NCBI RefSeq assembly: GCF_005473905.2
Contig: NZ_CP061336.1
Coordinates: forward strand, 976,501 to 1,040,500
DNA length: 64,000 nucleotides
Source of the DNA: Ruminiclostridium herbifermentans
Lineage (GTDB): Bacteria; Bacillota; Clostridia; Acetivibrionales; DSM-1351
Direction: 5' to 3'
The translations under genes and the position numbers were made by a program. Under the pieces are notes generated by a model. It was not told the origin of the DNA. It saw nothing but the letters and a program-made list of their open reading frames with translations, and searched no databases. Shown piece by piece: positions 37,188 through 46,751 of this stretch (its first letter is position 1; every line of letters begins with the position of its first letter).

Positions 37188-38507
37188 ATGGCAGATACTA
37201 ATATTGCTTTAAATAAAACTAGTACTGCTAGTGGCTATGTTTTGCCTTATGAGCCTTCAAGAGCTGTTAACGGAACAATATCGCCCACAAGCAGATGGTT
37301 GTGTAATACCGTACCCGCTAATATGGTTGTTGATTTGGGTGCTACATATATTATAACTGCAACGGCTGTAAAACACATGGGTTCGGCAGGCTGGGAAAAC
37401 CCTAACTTTAATATGTGTGATTATTCGCTACAAGGAAGTAATAATAATGTAAACTGGGTAACTATATACTCTGTAGTAAACAATTCATTATCCTCAGATT
37501 TAAGAAGTGTATTATGTGCTTTTAGATATGTAAGATTATCTGTAACTAAAGGGTTAAGAGTAAATCCTCAATATGCTTCTGTTGTTGAGTTGGAAATTTA
37601 TGGACATGCCCCTAATGCGAACCTGTCTGCATTAGCCATCAGCAGTGGTGCGCTTTCACCTACATTTAATTCTAATACATTGGCCTATACTGCGCCAAAA
37701 GTTCCATATGGGACCTCAAGCGTTGTTGTTTCTGCTACAGCGGCAGATCCTACTGCAATGATAAAGGTGAATGGTGTAGTAATGACAGGAGGACAGAGTA
37801 CAGTTTACCTGAATGTTGGTGTTAATACAATAAATGTGCAGGTAACAGCATTAGATGGTGTAACAACGAAGAATTATACTATTTCGGTAGAAAGAGAACA
37901 GGGAGCTATTTTAAGTAATTTGGCAATTAGCAGCGGAACACTTGAACCGGCTTTCTCAAGTGAACATCTAAATTATACTACTCAAAATGTATTATATGAT
38001 ACTGCAACTGTTACAGTTACACCTACTACAAATATTCCAGGCTGTACAATAACTGTGAACGGAAATGCTGCGACTAGCGGTCAGCCTTCACCTGTAAATC
38101 TAAATGTAGGCGATAATACCATAAGTATTGTTGTTACAAACGGTGCTGATTTACAGACTTATACTATAGCCGTGAAGAGGGAAAGTAGCCTGTATTTGGA
38201 TAAGGTTAATTTGCTGTATACTGGTAATAGATTTTCTTATAGTAACGTTGTTAATATGAATCATACAACACTTAGCTATACAACAAGCGTTGATGAAAAG
38301 GCTAGCCAAGTCACTATTACTCCAATTGGTGAAGATAGTGGTGTATCAATTACAATAACCAGTAACGGAAGTAGTCAAACTGTAGCAAGTGGTGTTTCTT
38401 CATCTGCTATTCCTTTGCAGAATGTGGTCAGCACAGTTTCATTAGTAGTTTCAAAAACAGGAGTTACAGGGACTAAGAATTATACACTAACTATAAAAAA
38501 AGTTTAG
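37188..38507 (+). CDS. Discoidin (F5/8C) + cadherin-like beta-sandwich protein
   Basis: A 439-aa protein without signal peptide or anchor. Residues ~1-148 are an F5/8 type C carbohydrate-binding-like domain (NIALNKTSTASG, WLCNTVPANMVVDLGATYII, FRYVRLSVTKG...VVELEIYG). Residues ~150-240 and ~243-335 are cadherin-like beta-sandwich repeats (LSALAISSGALSPTFNSNTL...; LSNLAISSGTLEPAFSSEHL...). A third, weaker repeat ends the protein. Such repeats make stiff rods. It lies 85 bp after the collar pair and probably shares their transcript; a fibre-like product with a carbohydrate-binding tip is plausible but inferred. Confidence 0.85.
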   Translation: MADTNIALNKTSTASGYVLPYEPSRAVNGTISPTSRWLCNTVPANMVVDLGATYIITATAVKHMGSAGWENPNFNMCDYSLQGSNNNVNWVTIYSVVNNSLSSDLRSVLCAFRYVRLSVTKGLRVNPQYASVVELEIYGHAPNANLSALAISSGALSPTFNSNTLAYTAPKVPYGTSSVVVSATAADPTAMIKVNGVVMTGGQSTVYLNVGVNTINVQVTALDGVTTKNYTISVEREQGAILSNLAISSGTLEPAFSSEHLNYTTQNVLYDTATVTVTPTTNIPGCTITVNGNAATSGQPSPVNLNVGDNTISIVVTNGADLQTYTIAVKRESSLYLDKVNLLYTGNRFSYSNVVNMNHTTLSYTTSVDEKASQVTITPIGEDSGVSITITSNGSSQTVASGVSSSAIPLQNVVSTVSLVVSKTGVTGTKNYTLTIKKV

Positions 38508-38552
38508 TCTTTAAATACAAATAGAATTTAATCTTTTGATTTATTGTGGATG

Positions 38553-38599
38553 AATATCTAAGCATATTAAATATTATTTTTAAATGCTTAGATATTTTT
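38553..38599 (+). terminator. Terminator after the collar/discoidin block
   Basis: 13-bp perfect stem AATATCTAAGCAT/ATGCTTAGATATT (38553-38565/38584-38596), then T-rich sequence. Confidence 0.85.
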
Positions 38600-38705
38600 A
38601 TAATGTGAAACTAGAAGATTTTAATATTTCATTTAATAAATAATTTCTGTATAATTAACTTATATAATCAAAATAATCGACTTTCAAGAGAATAGGAGGA
38701 TTTAA

Positions 38706-41700
38706 ATGAAATTTAAGATTAAGAAGCTTATAATTTCCGTAATACTTATTGGTATTATGCTAGTATCAATCTCATCAAGTATTTATGCTATAGATATTAT
38801 TGAAGATTTTGAGGGATGGGGATTTGTAAATGAAACTCCTGCATTAAGTGGGGGAGTGTATATATACGATACGTGGAAATTTATTGCGAAAGTAGATGGC
38901 GTTGCTGCTAATGACGGAGCCATAGAGACATGGACTGGTCCAGCCGCTCTTTCAATATCCACTGGAGCAGGTATTGTGGATGAACTACATATTTTAAGCA
39001 TTAACGGAGATGAATTCAATTTTGGAGGATTTAATTTTACTGGAACATCTAATCGCAGCATGTTTGTAACTGGGTGGAGAGATGGAGTTCAAGTGACTCC
39101 AGAAGTGAATATTACTTATACTTCCAGTACTTATGATGAGTATTTTGACTTACGTAATCAAGACAGTGAGTTTAAAAACGTAGATGAAATAAGAATATGT
39201 GGAGCTGACCTTGGTGGAGGTAATTTTGATAAAATCTCGGGCTTTTTAGAATCGTTTACATATGATGTTAATCCGATTGATGAAGTTCCTCCAAAGATAT
39301 TGACTTTGACAATGACTTCAGATAATGCCAATCTTGCAACAATAGCCAAGGTAGGAGATAAAATTACATTAAATATAATAGCGAATGAAAAAATTCAAAT
39401 GCCAGTAGTTACCATTGCGGGGAATGCCGCTACCGTAACTGATGCAGATGATAGCGATGAAAGAACTTGGAAAGCTACTTATATAATGCGGGAATCAGAC
39501 ACTTCAGGTACGATACCATTCACACTTGATTTTAAGGATAAAGCAAACAATGCAGGATTGCAAGTGACATCAGTAACAGCAGGAAGCACGGTCAATTTTG
39601 ACAAAATACCACCAACTGCACCGACTGCAGTTACAGTAACACCTGTAGGCGGAACGGTTATTGCAAATAGCCTAAATAAATCAAATACAAATTTAATTGT
39701 AAACGCAACAATTACTGCTGGAGAAGCAACCGGCGGTAAAGCAGAACTTTACATAGGTGGAACACTGATTGCATCTTATACTTCAATAGCATCAGAAGAT
39801 ACACAGGTAACATTTGATTTAGGAAAAAGTACTAATGATGAGTTGCAGGCAGCAGTTTCATCAAGTGGAACTGTAAGTGTTAGACTTTATGATTTGGCTG
39901 GAAATAGTTCAACAAGTTCAGTGGGTAATCCCACACTAACTGTAGACTATATATCTGAACTTCCTTCACCAGCAAAAGCAATAACAGCTTTTAACTTTAA
40001 TGGATTAACGCCAAATGTAATAGGAATAGTAAATGAAGCAAGTAAAACAATAAATTTAACAGTACCATATGGAACAAATGTAACAAATCTAGCTCCAACT
40101 ATAACCCATACAGGAGCGAGTATATCACCAAATACAGGATTACCACAGGACTTTACAAATCCAGTGGAATACACAGTAACAGCAGCAGATGGTACAACAC
40201 AGAAGTATACTGTCACAGTAACAGTGGCAGCAAATCCAGCAAAAGCAATAACAGCTTTTAACTTTAATGGATTAACACCAAATGTAATAGGAATAGTAAA
40301 TGAAGCAAGTAAAACAATAAATTTAACAGTACCATATGGAACAAATGTAACAAATCTAGCTCCAACTATAACCCATACAGGAGCGAGTATATCACCAAAT
40401 ACAGGATTACCACAGGACTTTACAAATCCAGTGGAATACACAGTAACAGCAGCAGATGGTACAACACAGAAGTATACTGTCACAGTAACAGTGGCAGCAA
40501 ATCCAGCAAAAGCAATAACAGCTTTTAACTTTAATGGATTAACACCAAATGTAATAGGAATAGTAAATGAAGCAAGTAAAACAATAAATTTAACAGTACC
40601 ATATGGAACAAATGTAACAAATTTAGCTCCAACTATAACCCATACAGGAGCGAGTATATCACCAAATACAGGATTACCACAGGACTTTACAAATCCAGTG
40701 GAATACACAGTAACAGCAGCAGATGGTACAACACAGAAGTATACTGTCACAGTAACAATGGCAGCAAATCCAGCAAAAGCAATAACATCCTTTAACTTTA
40801 ATGGATTAACACCAAATGTAATAGGAATAGTAAATGAAGCAAGTAAAACAATAAATTTAACAGTACCATATGGAACAAATGTAACAAATTTAGCTCCAAC
40901 TATAACCCATACAGGAGCGAGTATATTACCAAATACAGGATTACCACAGGACTTTACAAATCCAGTGGAATACACAGTAACAGCAGCAGATGGTACAACA
41001 CAGAAGTATACTGTCACAGTAACAATGGCAGCAAATCCAGCAAAAGCAATAACAGCTTTTAACTTTAATGGATTAACACCAAATGTAATAGGAATAGTAA
41101 ATGAAGCAAGTAAAACAATAAATTTAACAGTACCATATGGAACAAATGTGACAAATTTAGCTCCAACTATAACCCATACAGGAGCGAGTATATCACCAAA
41201 TACAGGATTACCACAGGACTTTACAAATCCAGTGGAATACACAGTAACAGCAGCAGATGGTACAACACAGAAGTATACTGTCACAGTAACAGTGGCAGCA
41301 AATGAGTATACACTAACCTATATAGCAGGAACAGGCGGAACAATAACTGGAGCAGCAACACAGACAGTAAACCATGGAGGAAATGGTACAGCAGTAACAG
41401 CAACACCAAACATCGGATATCATTTTGTAGGGTGGAGTGATGGAGTTACGACAGCAACAAGAACAGATACTAATGTTACAAAAAATATTTCTGTAACAGC
41501 AAGCTTTGCAAGAAATACACAAAATTCGTCATCAACTTCAACTACAGTAATTTCACAAACACCAACTATTGATATATTTATTAACGATGATAAAGTGAAT
41601 TACGCAACTTCTGACATTAAATATGAAAATGGCAAAAAGAAAACAACAGTTAAGCTAGATGATGAAAAGCTTACAAACAAGCTAAGCAAAGAAAACGAAG

Positions 41701-42812
41701 GCAGCACTATTATAATTCCTGTATATAACAATTCAGATATTGTAATAGGACAGCTAAATGCTCAAACTGTAAAGAATCTGCAAAATAAAAATGTAACTCT
41801 TGAGATTAAAACTGAAAATGCTATTTATACCATTTCTGCAAAGGACATTAATATAGATAGCGTATCAAGAGAAATAGGCAGTCAGGTTCAGCTAAAAGAT
41901 ATTGTAGTAAATATATTTGTTTCAAAGTCATCAAAAGAAACTCTAACGAAGGCTGAAAACAGTGCTAGAAGAAATAACTTACATTTGGTAGGAAGTCCAA
42001 TTGACTTTGAAATAACTTGTACAAACGGCAGTAAAACTGTTAATGTATTTAATTTTAACAAATACGTAGAGAGAACAATTATTTTACCAGAGGGAATTGA
42101 TGGCAAAAAAATAACGACAGGTGTTGTTCTTAACGAAGACGGTACTTTCTCGCATGTTCCTACTTCTGTTCAGTTTGTTGATGGAAGGTATCATGCAAAA
42201 ATAAACAGTCTTACTAATAGTACATATGCAGTAATTTGGAATCCTTTAACATTTAAGGATGTAGAAAAACATTGGTCGAAGAATTATGTAAATGAAGTTG
42301 GTTCAAGATTAATTGATGATGGTGTGGGGAATGGTAATTTTGCTCCAGATAGAGCTATTACAAGAGCGGAATTTGCTTCAATGATAGTAAAAGCACTTGG
42401 ACTAAAAGGAACAAATTTCCCAGACAAATTTGGTGATGTTAAAAAAGGTGATGCTTATTATTACTATATTTATACCGCATATGAGTATAGCATACTTGCT
42501 GGATATTCAAATGGTAATTTTGGACCACAAGATTTAATTACCAGAGAGCAAGCGATGACAATGCTTGCAAAAGCTATGGAGATAGCAGGTATAAATGTAA
42601 CAGTTTCTGATACTGATGTTAGTAATCAACTTAAGCTATTTAACGATTCTGACCAGATTTCAGTGTATGCAAGGCAGACAGCTACAATATGTGTAAAAAA
42701 TGGTATATTTGCAGGTGACAATAAAGGAAGGCTTACTCCAAAAGACAGCTTTACAAGAGCAGAAAGCGCAACTGTTATTATAAAGCTTTTAACGAAGGCA
42801 GAATTGATTTAA
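38706..42812 (+). CDS. SLH-anchored surface protein with five near-identical 89-aa repeats
   Basis: A 1368-aa protein. Residues 1-28 are a signal peptide (ends SIYA). Residues ~30-190 resemble DUF4465 (EDFEGWGFVN; a beta-rich extracellular domain), followed by Ig-like segments to ~415. Residues ~422-866 are five tandem 89-residue repeats (AKAITAFNFNGLTPNVIGIV..., ending KYTVTVTVAANP), of DUF5018-like beta-sandwich type. Residues ~868-945 are a Listeria-Bacteroides/InlB-type repeat. A linker domain precedes three SLH motifs at ~1183-1365 (FKDVEKHWSKNYV; TRAEFASMIVKALGL), which bind pyruvylated cell-wall polymer. An adhesin or S-layer-associated role is likely. Confidence 0.92.
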   Translation: MKFKIKKLIISVILIGIMLVSISSSIYAIDIIEDFEGWGFVNETPALSGGVYIYDTWKFIAKVDGVAANDGAIETWTGPAALSISTGAGIVDELHILSINGDEFNFGGFNFTGTSNRSMFVTGWRDGVQVTPEVNITYTSSTYDEYFDLRNQDSEFKNVDEIRICGADLGGGNFDKISGFLESFTYDVNPIDEVPPKILTLTMTSDNANLATIAKVGDKITLNIIANEKIQMPVVTIAGNAATVTDADDSDERTWKATYIMRESDTSGTIPFTLDFKDKANNAGLQVTSVTAGSTVNFDKIPPTAPTAVTVTPVGGTVIANSLNKSNTNLIVNATITAGEATGGKAELYIGGTLIASYTSIASEDTQVTFDLGKSTNDELQAAVSSSGTVSVRLYDLAGNSSTSSVGNPTLTVDYISELPSPAKAITAFNFNGLTPNVIGIVNEASKTINLTVPYGTNVTNLAPTITHTGASISPNTGLPQDFTNPVEYTVTAADGTTQKYTVTVTVAANPAKAITAFNFNGLTPNVIGIVNEASKTINLTVPYGTNVTNLAPTITHTGASISPNTGLPQDFTNPVEYTVTAADGTTQKYTVTVTVAANPAKAITAFNFNGLTPNVIGIVNEASKTINLTVPYGTNVTNLAPTITHTGASISPNTGLPQDFTNPVEYTVTAADGTTQKYTVTVTMAANPAKAITSFNFNGLTPNVIGIVNEASKTINLTVPYGTNVTNLAPTITHTGASILPNTGLPQDFTNPVEYTVTAADGTTQKYTVTVTMAANPAKAITAFNFNGLTPNVIGIVNEASKTINLTVPYGTNVTNLAPTITHTGASISPNTGLPQDFTNPVEYTVTAADGTTQKYTVTVTVAANEYTLTYIAGTGGTITGAATQTVNHGGNGTAVTATPNIGYHFVGWSDGVTTATRTDTNVTKNISVTASFARNTQNSSSTSTTVISQTPTIDIFINDDKVNYATSDIKYENGKKKTTVKLDDEKLTNKLSKENEGSTIIIPVYNNSDIVIGQLNAQTVKNLQNKNVTLEIKTENAIYTISAKDINIDSVSREIGSQVQLKDIVVNIFVSKSSKETLTKAENSARRNNLHLVGSPIDFEITCTNGSKTVNVFNFNKYVERTIILPEGIDGKKITTGVVLNEDGTFSHVPTSVQFVDGRYHAKINSLTNSTYAVIWNPLTFKDVEKHWSKNYVNEVGSRLIDDGVGNGNFAPDRAITRAEFASMIVKALGLKGTNFPDKFGDVKKGDAYYYYIYTAYEYSILAGYSNGNFGPQDLITREQAMTMLAKAMEIAGINVTVSDTDVSNQLKLFNDSDQISVYARQTATICVKNGIFAGDNKGRLTPKDSFTRAESATVIIKLLTKAELI
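39969..41303 (+). repeat. Five tandem 267-bp repeats inside the SLH protein gene
   Basis: Units begin at 39969, 40236, 40503, 40770 and 41037, each exactly 267 bp (89 codons) and differing at only a few bases (for example CGCC/CACC, GCTTTT/TCCTTT, ATATCA/ATATTA, GTGGCA/ATGGCA). Such near-identity over 1.3 kb indicates recent duplication or gene conversion; copy number is likely variable between strains. Confidence 0.97.
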
Positions 42813-43215
42813 GATGTTTACTGCTAGAGGTTTGTAGTAAAGTTAAGGATAGATAAAAACAACTTAAAATTAATTAGTTGAAATTCACAAATTAAGCTGC
42901 AAATTAACTGCAAAAGTGAATTAATAACTCAACTTTCTAATGAAAAGTTTAAATGATAAATTTAATTGATAAGTTTAAACAACTAAAATCAACTAGGAGA
43001 GTTGAGTTATTAAAAATAAAATTATAGATAATTAGGATAATTAATCATATCTTATTTAAAAGTAATTTGAGAACTTAGATGTCAAAATAATGAAAAGCCT
43101 ATAATAAAAAGACTGAAGCAATGGATATTACAGAGCTTCAGTCTTTTTTTATAAAATAGCAAAAATGACGTGTAGTTAAAATGCGAAATTACATATAAAC
43201 AGCCGCATTTAAGTA
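42813..43215. other. Gap with a long inverted repeat and bidirectional terminator
   Basis: TTAATAACTCAACT (42921-42934) and AGTTGAGTTATTAA (43000-43013) form a 14-bp perfect inverted repeat around a 65-bp AT-rich centre with further partial symmetry. No T-run follows, so it looks more like a structural or mobile-element palindrome than a terminator. The main terminator is at 43106-43150. Confidence 0.6.
43106..43150. terminator. Bidirectional terminator between convergent genes
   Basis: AAAAAGACTGAAGC (43106-43119) and GCTTCAGTCTTTTT (43135-43148) form a 14-bp stem with A-run and T-run on the two sides, ending both the SLH protein and the DUF2225 protein transcripts. Confidence 0.9.
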
Positions 43216-44406
43216 TTAAGCTTTTTCTTTCAATTCATCAATTCTAAATTCTGCCATTTGAGCATAAGTTCTGTTACCGCCTCTTTGCTTACGTGCTGAC
43301 ATCAAATATTTGAAGGCATCTTCCGACTTATTATTCAATAAGCACAATTCAGCTAGAATAATGCAAAGTTGTTGTTCTGTTTCAGGCTTTAGTTCGGTAT
43401 CACATTTTAGATACGCTTCCTGATAGTAGTTTAGTGCTGATTCAGAGGCTACTTTTTCCATTTCAGTATCACCGCAGTCTCTATATAACCACATTATATT
43501 CATCCATATCTTACCTAATTTGATATTTGGTGATTTATCTACTTCAGCGCAATACAATGCAAGATAATACTTAGTAAAAAGCTGATTAATGTCTATATCC
43601 TTAGTTAATGTAAGCGTCTGACCATTTAGAATGGAAGTGAGCTTTGCAGTAACTAATTTAAACTTAGATGGTGAAAGACTAGGAAACTCATTATAAAAAT
43701 TAGAGTAATAACATTTAGTGCATGTCCAGATATTAAACCATAATGGATCAAAATTTTCGTATCTGCGGCGCAAATCGTTATCAATTCCTGTAGATCTTAA
43801 TTTTGATACCTTTTGACCATATGTCAGAAACTTGTTGCCACAAATAGGACATGGTACTGTTTTTTCAAATATATAATCAGTACTGTCAAAAGCAGGAACA
43901 AGACTATATGTTTTGTGTCCTTCAGGGAAAAATGCTTTGACTACAACGGGTTTAGCAGATTGTCCAGCAGATTGGGCTTGTGGTGAAGATGAATCAACAC
44001 CTTTTAAGCTTGATGAATCAGAATTAAGTGCCATTTTTGATAAAGCATTATTTACGATTCTGAGGCGCGAAGCTAAAGCCTTCATCATTTTAAATGCCAT
44101 TTCGGGCTGACGGCTGATAAAAATCTCAAAATGATTTCTGTCAATTTCTAGTACGCTCAATGGTTCTAATGCTATAACAGTTGCACTTCTAGGAAGTTCA
44201 TCTAATAAACTCATTTCACCAAAAACTTCTCCAACGCCTAATTCAGTAAGCTTAACAGCATCGTCAGTAAATGTATTTAAATACACGCCGACTCTTCCTG
44301 ATAATATAAAATACATTTCGTGTGTATTTTCACCCTCAAGGGTAACAACGGCATCAGTATTGTATTTTTTTATAGTTCCACAAGACCTAAGTAGTTCGAG
44401 ATCCAT
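43216..44406 (-). CDS. Cyclic-nucleotide-binding-domain protein fused to DUF2225
   Basis: A 396-aa protein. Residues 1-120 are a cNMP-binding beta barrel of CRP type (GRVGVYLNTF, GEVFGEMSLLDELPRSATVIA, the phosphate-binding cassette). There is no CRP-type helix-turn-helix. A Ser/Gln-rich linker of ~30 residues follows. Residues ~185-395 match DUF2225, with a CPICGN...CTKCYY putative zinc site and a helical TPR-like tail. It likely senses a nucleotide and passes the state to its C-terminal half, but the output is unknown. GGAGG precedes the ATG. Confidence 0.85.
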   Translation of the reverse strand: MDLELLRSCGTIKKYNTDAVVTLEGENTHEMYFILSGRVGVYLNTFTDDAVKLTELGVGEVFGEMSLLDELPRSATVIALEPLSVLEIDRNHFEIFISRQPEMAFKMMKALASRLRIVNNALSKMALNSDSSSLKGVDSSSPQAQSAGQSAKPVVVKAFFPEGHKTYSLVPAFDSTDYIFEKTVPCPICGNKFLTYGQKVSKLRSTGIDNDLRRRYENFDPLWFNIWTCTKCYYSNFYNEFPSLSPSKFKLVTAKLTSILNGQTLTLTKDIDINQLFTKYYLALYCAEVDKSPNIKLGKIWMNIMWLYRDCGDTEMEKVASESALNYYQEAYLKCDTELKPETEQQLCIILAELCLLNNKSEDAFKYLMSARKQRGGNRTYAQMAEFRIDELKEKA

Positions 44407-44504
44407 CGTATGTCCTCCATTAGCACTATAATATATTTTCGTTTTTGATTATTAAACATAATAATATTATATCAAAAAATATAATGAAAAGTGAAAACAA
44501 CAAA

Positions 44505-44545
44505 AAAAAGCCACAAATATTTAAAATAAATGTGGCTTTTTGTAA
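44505..44545 (-). terminator. DEAD helicase terminator
   Basis: AAAAAGCCACA (44505-44515) pairs with TGTGGCTTTTT (44531-44541); both strands have T-runs, so it works leftward after the helicase gene. Confidence 0.88.
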
Positions 44546-44552
44546 AAAAATT

Positions 44553-46280
44553 CTAGTTATCCTTTTTAAAGTGTTTATTGTTGGAATAACTTTGCTTTCT
44601 TTTTGAACTATAGCTATTCCGGTTTGGGGTATGTGGATTTAAGCTCTTTTTTCTGGCAGTAGATTTTTCAATATTTATTCTTTTGCCTTTAATTATATAA
44701 TTTTTCATAGATTTCAGAACTTCTGCCGCAAACTCCTTCGGAACTTCTACAAATGAATATCTATCGTGAATATCTATAGAGCCTACCATTTTCCCAGGAA
44801 GACCTGAAGAAGCAACAAGGCTTTCTATTATATGTTTGGGCTGAATTTTATTTTCACTTCCAATATTTATAAAGAATCTTACCATATCACCGTCAGAAGT
44901 AAACTCTGTGACATCATCTATCTCGCTGACTTTATTGGTTTGAGTGCAAGTTTCTTCTATATATAGACCTAACAATGCAGCAGCAATATCTAGCGATGTA
45001 ACGAAGTTTTGCTCTGCGCTTTCAGACTCTGATGAATCTGCATTTATGTCTTCAACAAATTTCTCTATTTGACCTACATATTTTGCAATTTGTTCCTTTG
45101 CTATTTTTTCTTTTAGAGATTTAAGTATATTAGCCATTTTCTTTTCTTCCACATCATTAATACTAGGTGGCTTCATAAATTTAATGGTAGACTTAGTGTA
45201 TCTCTGTATGTCCTTAAGCTTATATATTTCCCTTCCTGATACGAAGGTGAAAGCTTTACCAGTTCTGCCAGCTCTTCCAGTTCTTCCGATTCTATGAACA
45301 TAATATTCATCATCGCTAGGTAAATCGTAGTTAAATACAGCTTCAACATCATCAACGTCAATACCTCTCGCAGCAACATCAGTAGCTATAAGTATATCTA
45401 TATTACCTTTTCTGAACATACTCATTACTTTGTCTCTTTGCTCTTGTCTCATATCTCCATGCAAAGCTTCAGCAGAAAAGCCTCTTGATTGCAGACTTGC
45501 TTTGAGTTCGTCAACTTTTCTTTTAGTATTGCAGAATACTAATGATAATTTTATGTCATTAGTGTCAAGTAATCTTGATAAAACCTCAAGCTTTGCAGAT
45601 TCCTTTACCTCAAGATAATATTGCTCAATAAGAGGTACAGTTAGCTGCTTGTGAGCTATTTTTATATGAAAAGGGTTTTTCAGATATTTTTTTGTAATAT
45701 CAAGAATTTCTTTAGACATAGTTGCAGAAAAGAGTATTGTCTGTCTTTCAACTGGAACCTTGTCTAAAATAGTATCTATATCTTCTCTGAAGCCCATATT
45801 TAACATTTCATCGGCTTCATCCAAAACCACCATTTTTAAGTTCTCCAGCTTTAATGTTTTACGTCTCATGTGATCCATTACTCGACCAGGCGTTCCAATT
45901 ATAATCTGTGGACGTTTCTTCAGAGACATAATTTGTCTATCAATTGGTTGACCGCCATATACAGGCAGAATTCTAATGCCGTCTTTGTATTTTAATAAGT
46001 TCTTTAGTTCTTCGGAAGATTGAATTGCTAGTTCTCTTGTAGGGCAAAGCACTAATACTTGAATTAAATCTGAATCAGGGTTAATTATTTCAACAGCAGG
46101 TATTCCAAAGGCACAAGTTTTTCCAGTTCCAGTCTGAGCTTGCCCTATTACATCCTTACCATCTAGAATATGAGTAATTGATTGAGACTGAATTGGGGTT
46201 GCTTCTTCAAAACCCATATCTGCTATTGCTTTTTGCAGTTCATTTGAAAGGTTGAGATCCTTAAAACTTAAATTTTCCAT
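44553..46280 (-). CDS. DEAD-box RNA helicase (CshA/DeaD type) with RNA-binding tail
   Basis: A 575-aa ATP-dependent RNA helicase. Motifs in order: Q motif (GFEEATPIQSQ), AQTGTGKT (I), PTRELAIQ (Ia), DEAD in VLDEADEML (II), SAT in FSATMS (III), and HRIGRTGRAGR (VI). Residues ~470-545 form a DbpA/CsdA-type RNA-binding domain (VRFFINIGSENKIQPKHIIE, SIDIHDRYSFVEVP), and the last 25 residues are a basic Asn/Ser/Lys tail. Such helicases help ribosome assembly and mRNA turnover, especially in the cold. Transcribed alone. Confidence 0.94.
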   Translation of the reverse strand: MENLSFKDLNLSNELQKAIADMGFEEATPIQSQSITHILDGKDVIGQAQTGTGKTCAFGIPAVEIINPDSDLIQVLVLCPTRELAIQSSEELKNLLKYKDGIRILPVYGGQPIDRQIMSLKKRPQIIIGTPGRVMDHMRRKTLKLENLKMVVLDEADEMLNMGFREDIDTILDKVPVERQTILFSATMSKEILDITKKYLKNPFHIKIAHKQLTVPLIEQYYLEVKESAKLEVLSRLLDTNDIKLSLVFCNTKRKVDELKASLQSRGFSAEALHGDMRQEQRDKVMSMFRKGNIDILIATDVAARGIDVDDVEAVFNYDLPSDDEYYVHRIGRTGRAGRTGKAFTFVSGREIYKLKDIQRYTKSTIKFMKPPSINDVEEKKMANILKSLKEKIAKEQIAKYVGQIEKFVEDINADSSESESAEQNFVTSLDIAAALLGLYIEETCTQTNKVSEIDDVTEFTSDGDMVRFFINIGSENKIQPKHIIESLVASSGLPGKMVGSIDIHDRYSFVEVPKEFAAEVLKSMKNYIIKGKRINIEKSTARKKSLNPHTPNRNSYSSKRKQSYSNNKHFKKDN

Positions 46281-46751
46281 TTTTATTCCTTTACTATTTT
46301 AAATTTTTACACTATATAATAATAATTATTATTAACAAGTTTTGCAATCTTTATTTACAATTAACAGTACTAATTCTATATTAAGAGTGAAAATAAGGAA
46401 CGTTTTTGTAGTATATTGTAAAGATTTATATTTATTTTTTTAAATATTAGTACTTATATAAAATTAGTATGATATGTATGATACAATATGAAATGATAAA
46501 ACTAATTAAGGGTTATTTAGGATAAATTGAGTAAAATGAACTATGAATTGAAATGTTGCATAAATAAGACTGAAAAGCTGAAAAATTAGTAAATACCAGC
46601 TATTGTAAACTTAAGAATAGTTCGACTTTTTATTCGAAAGTTGGGTTGAATATTTGAATGGGTTCAGCTGTGATTAAGTATGACACAGATAGATTTTATA
46701 TTTGAGAAAGTTAGTAAATACGTTAAATAAATATATAAAAGGTGGGAAATA
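46281..46751. other. Divergent gap upstream of helicase and HAD genes
   Basis: AT-rich (over 75%). Must hold promoters for both flanking genes. A weak hairpin TTCGACTTT/AAAGTTGG occurs near 46620. No gene seen. Confidence 0.4.

Noticed and set aside
39947-41284. A 445-codon open frame on the minus strand opposite the S-layer repeats
   Set aside because: It exactly mirrors the five 267-bp repeats, starts without a ribosome-binding site, and its repeat period is inherited from the real gene on the plus strand.
36481-42812. Prophage or phage-tail-like particle locus
   Set aside because: Apart from two collar-domain proteins there are no tail tube, sheath, baseplate, capsid or lysis genes.
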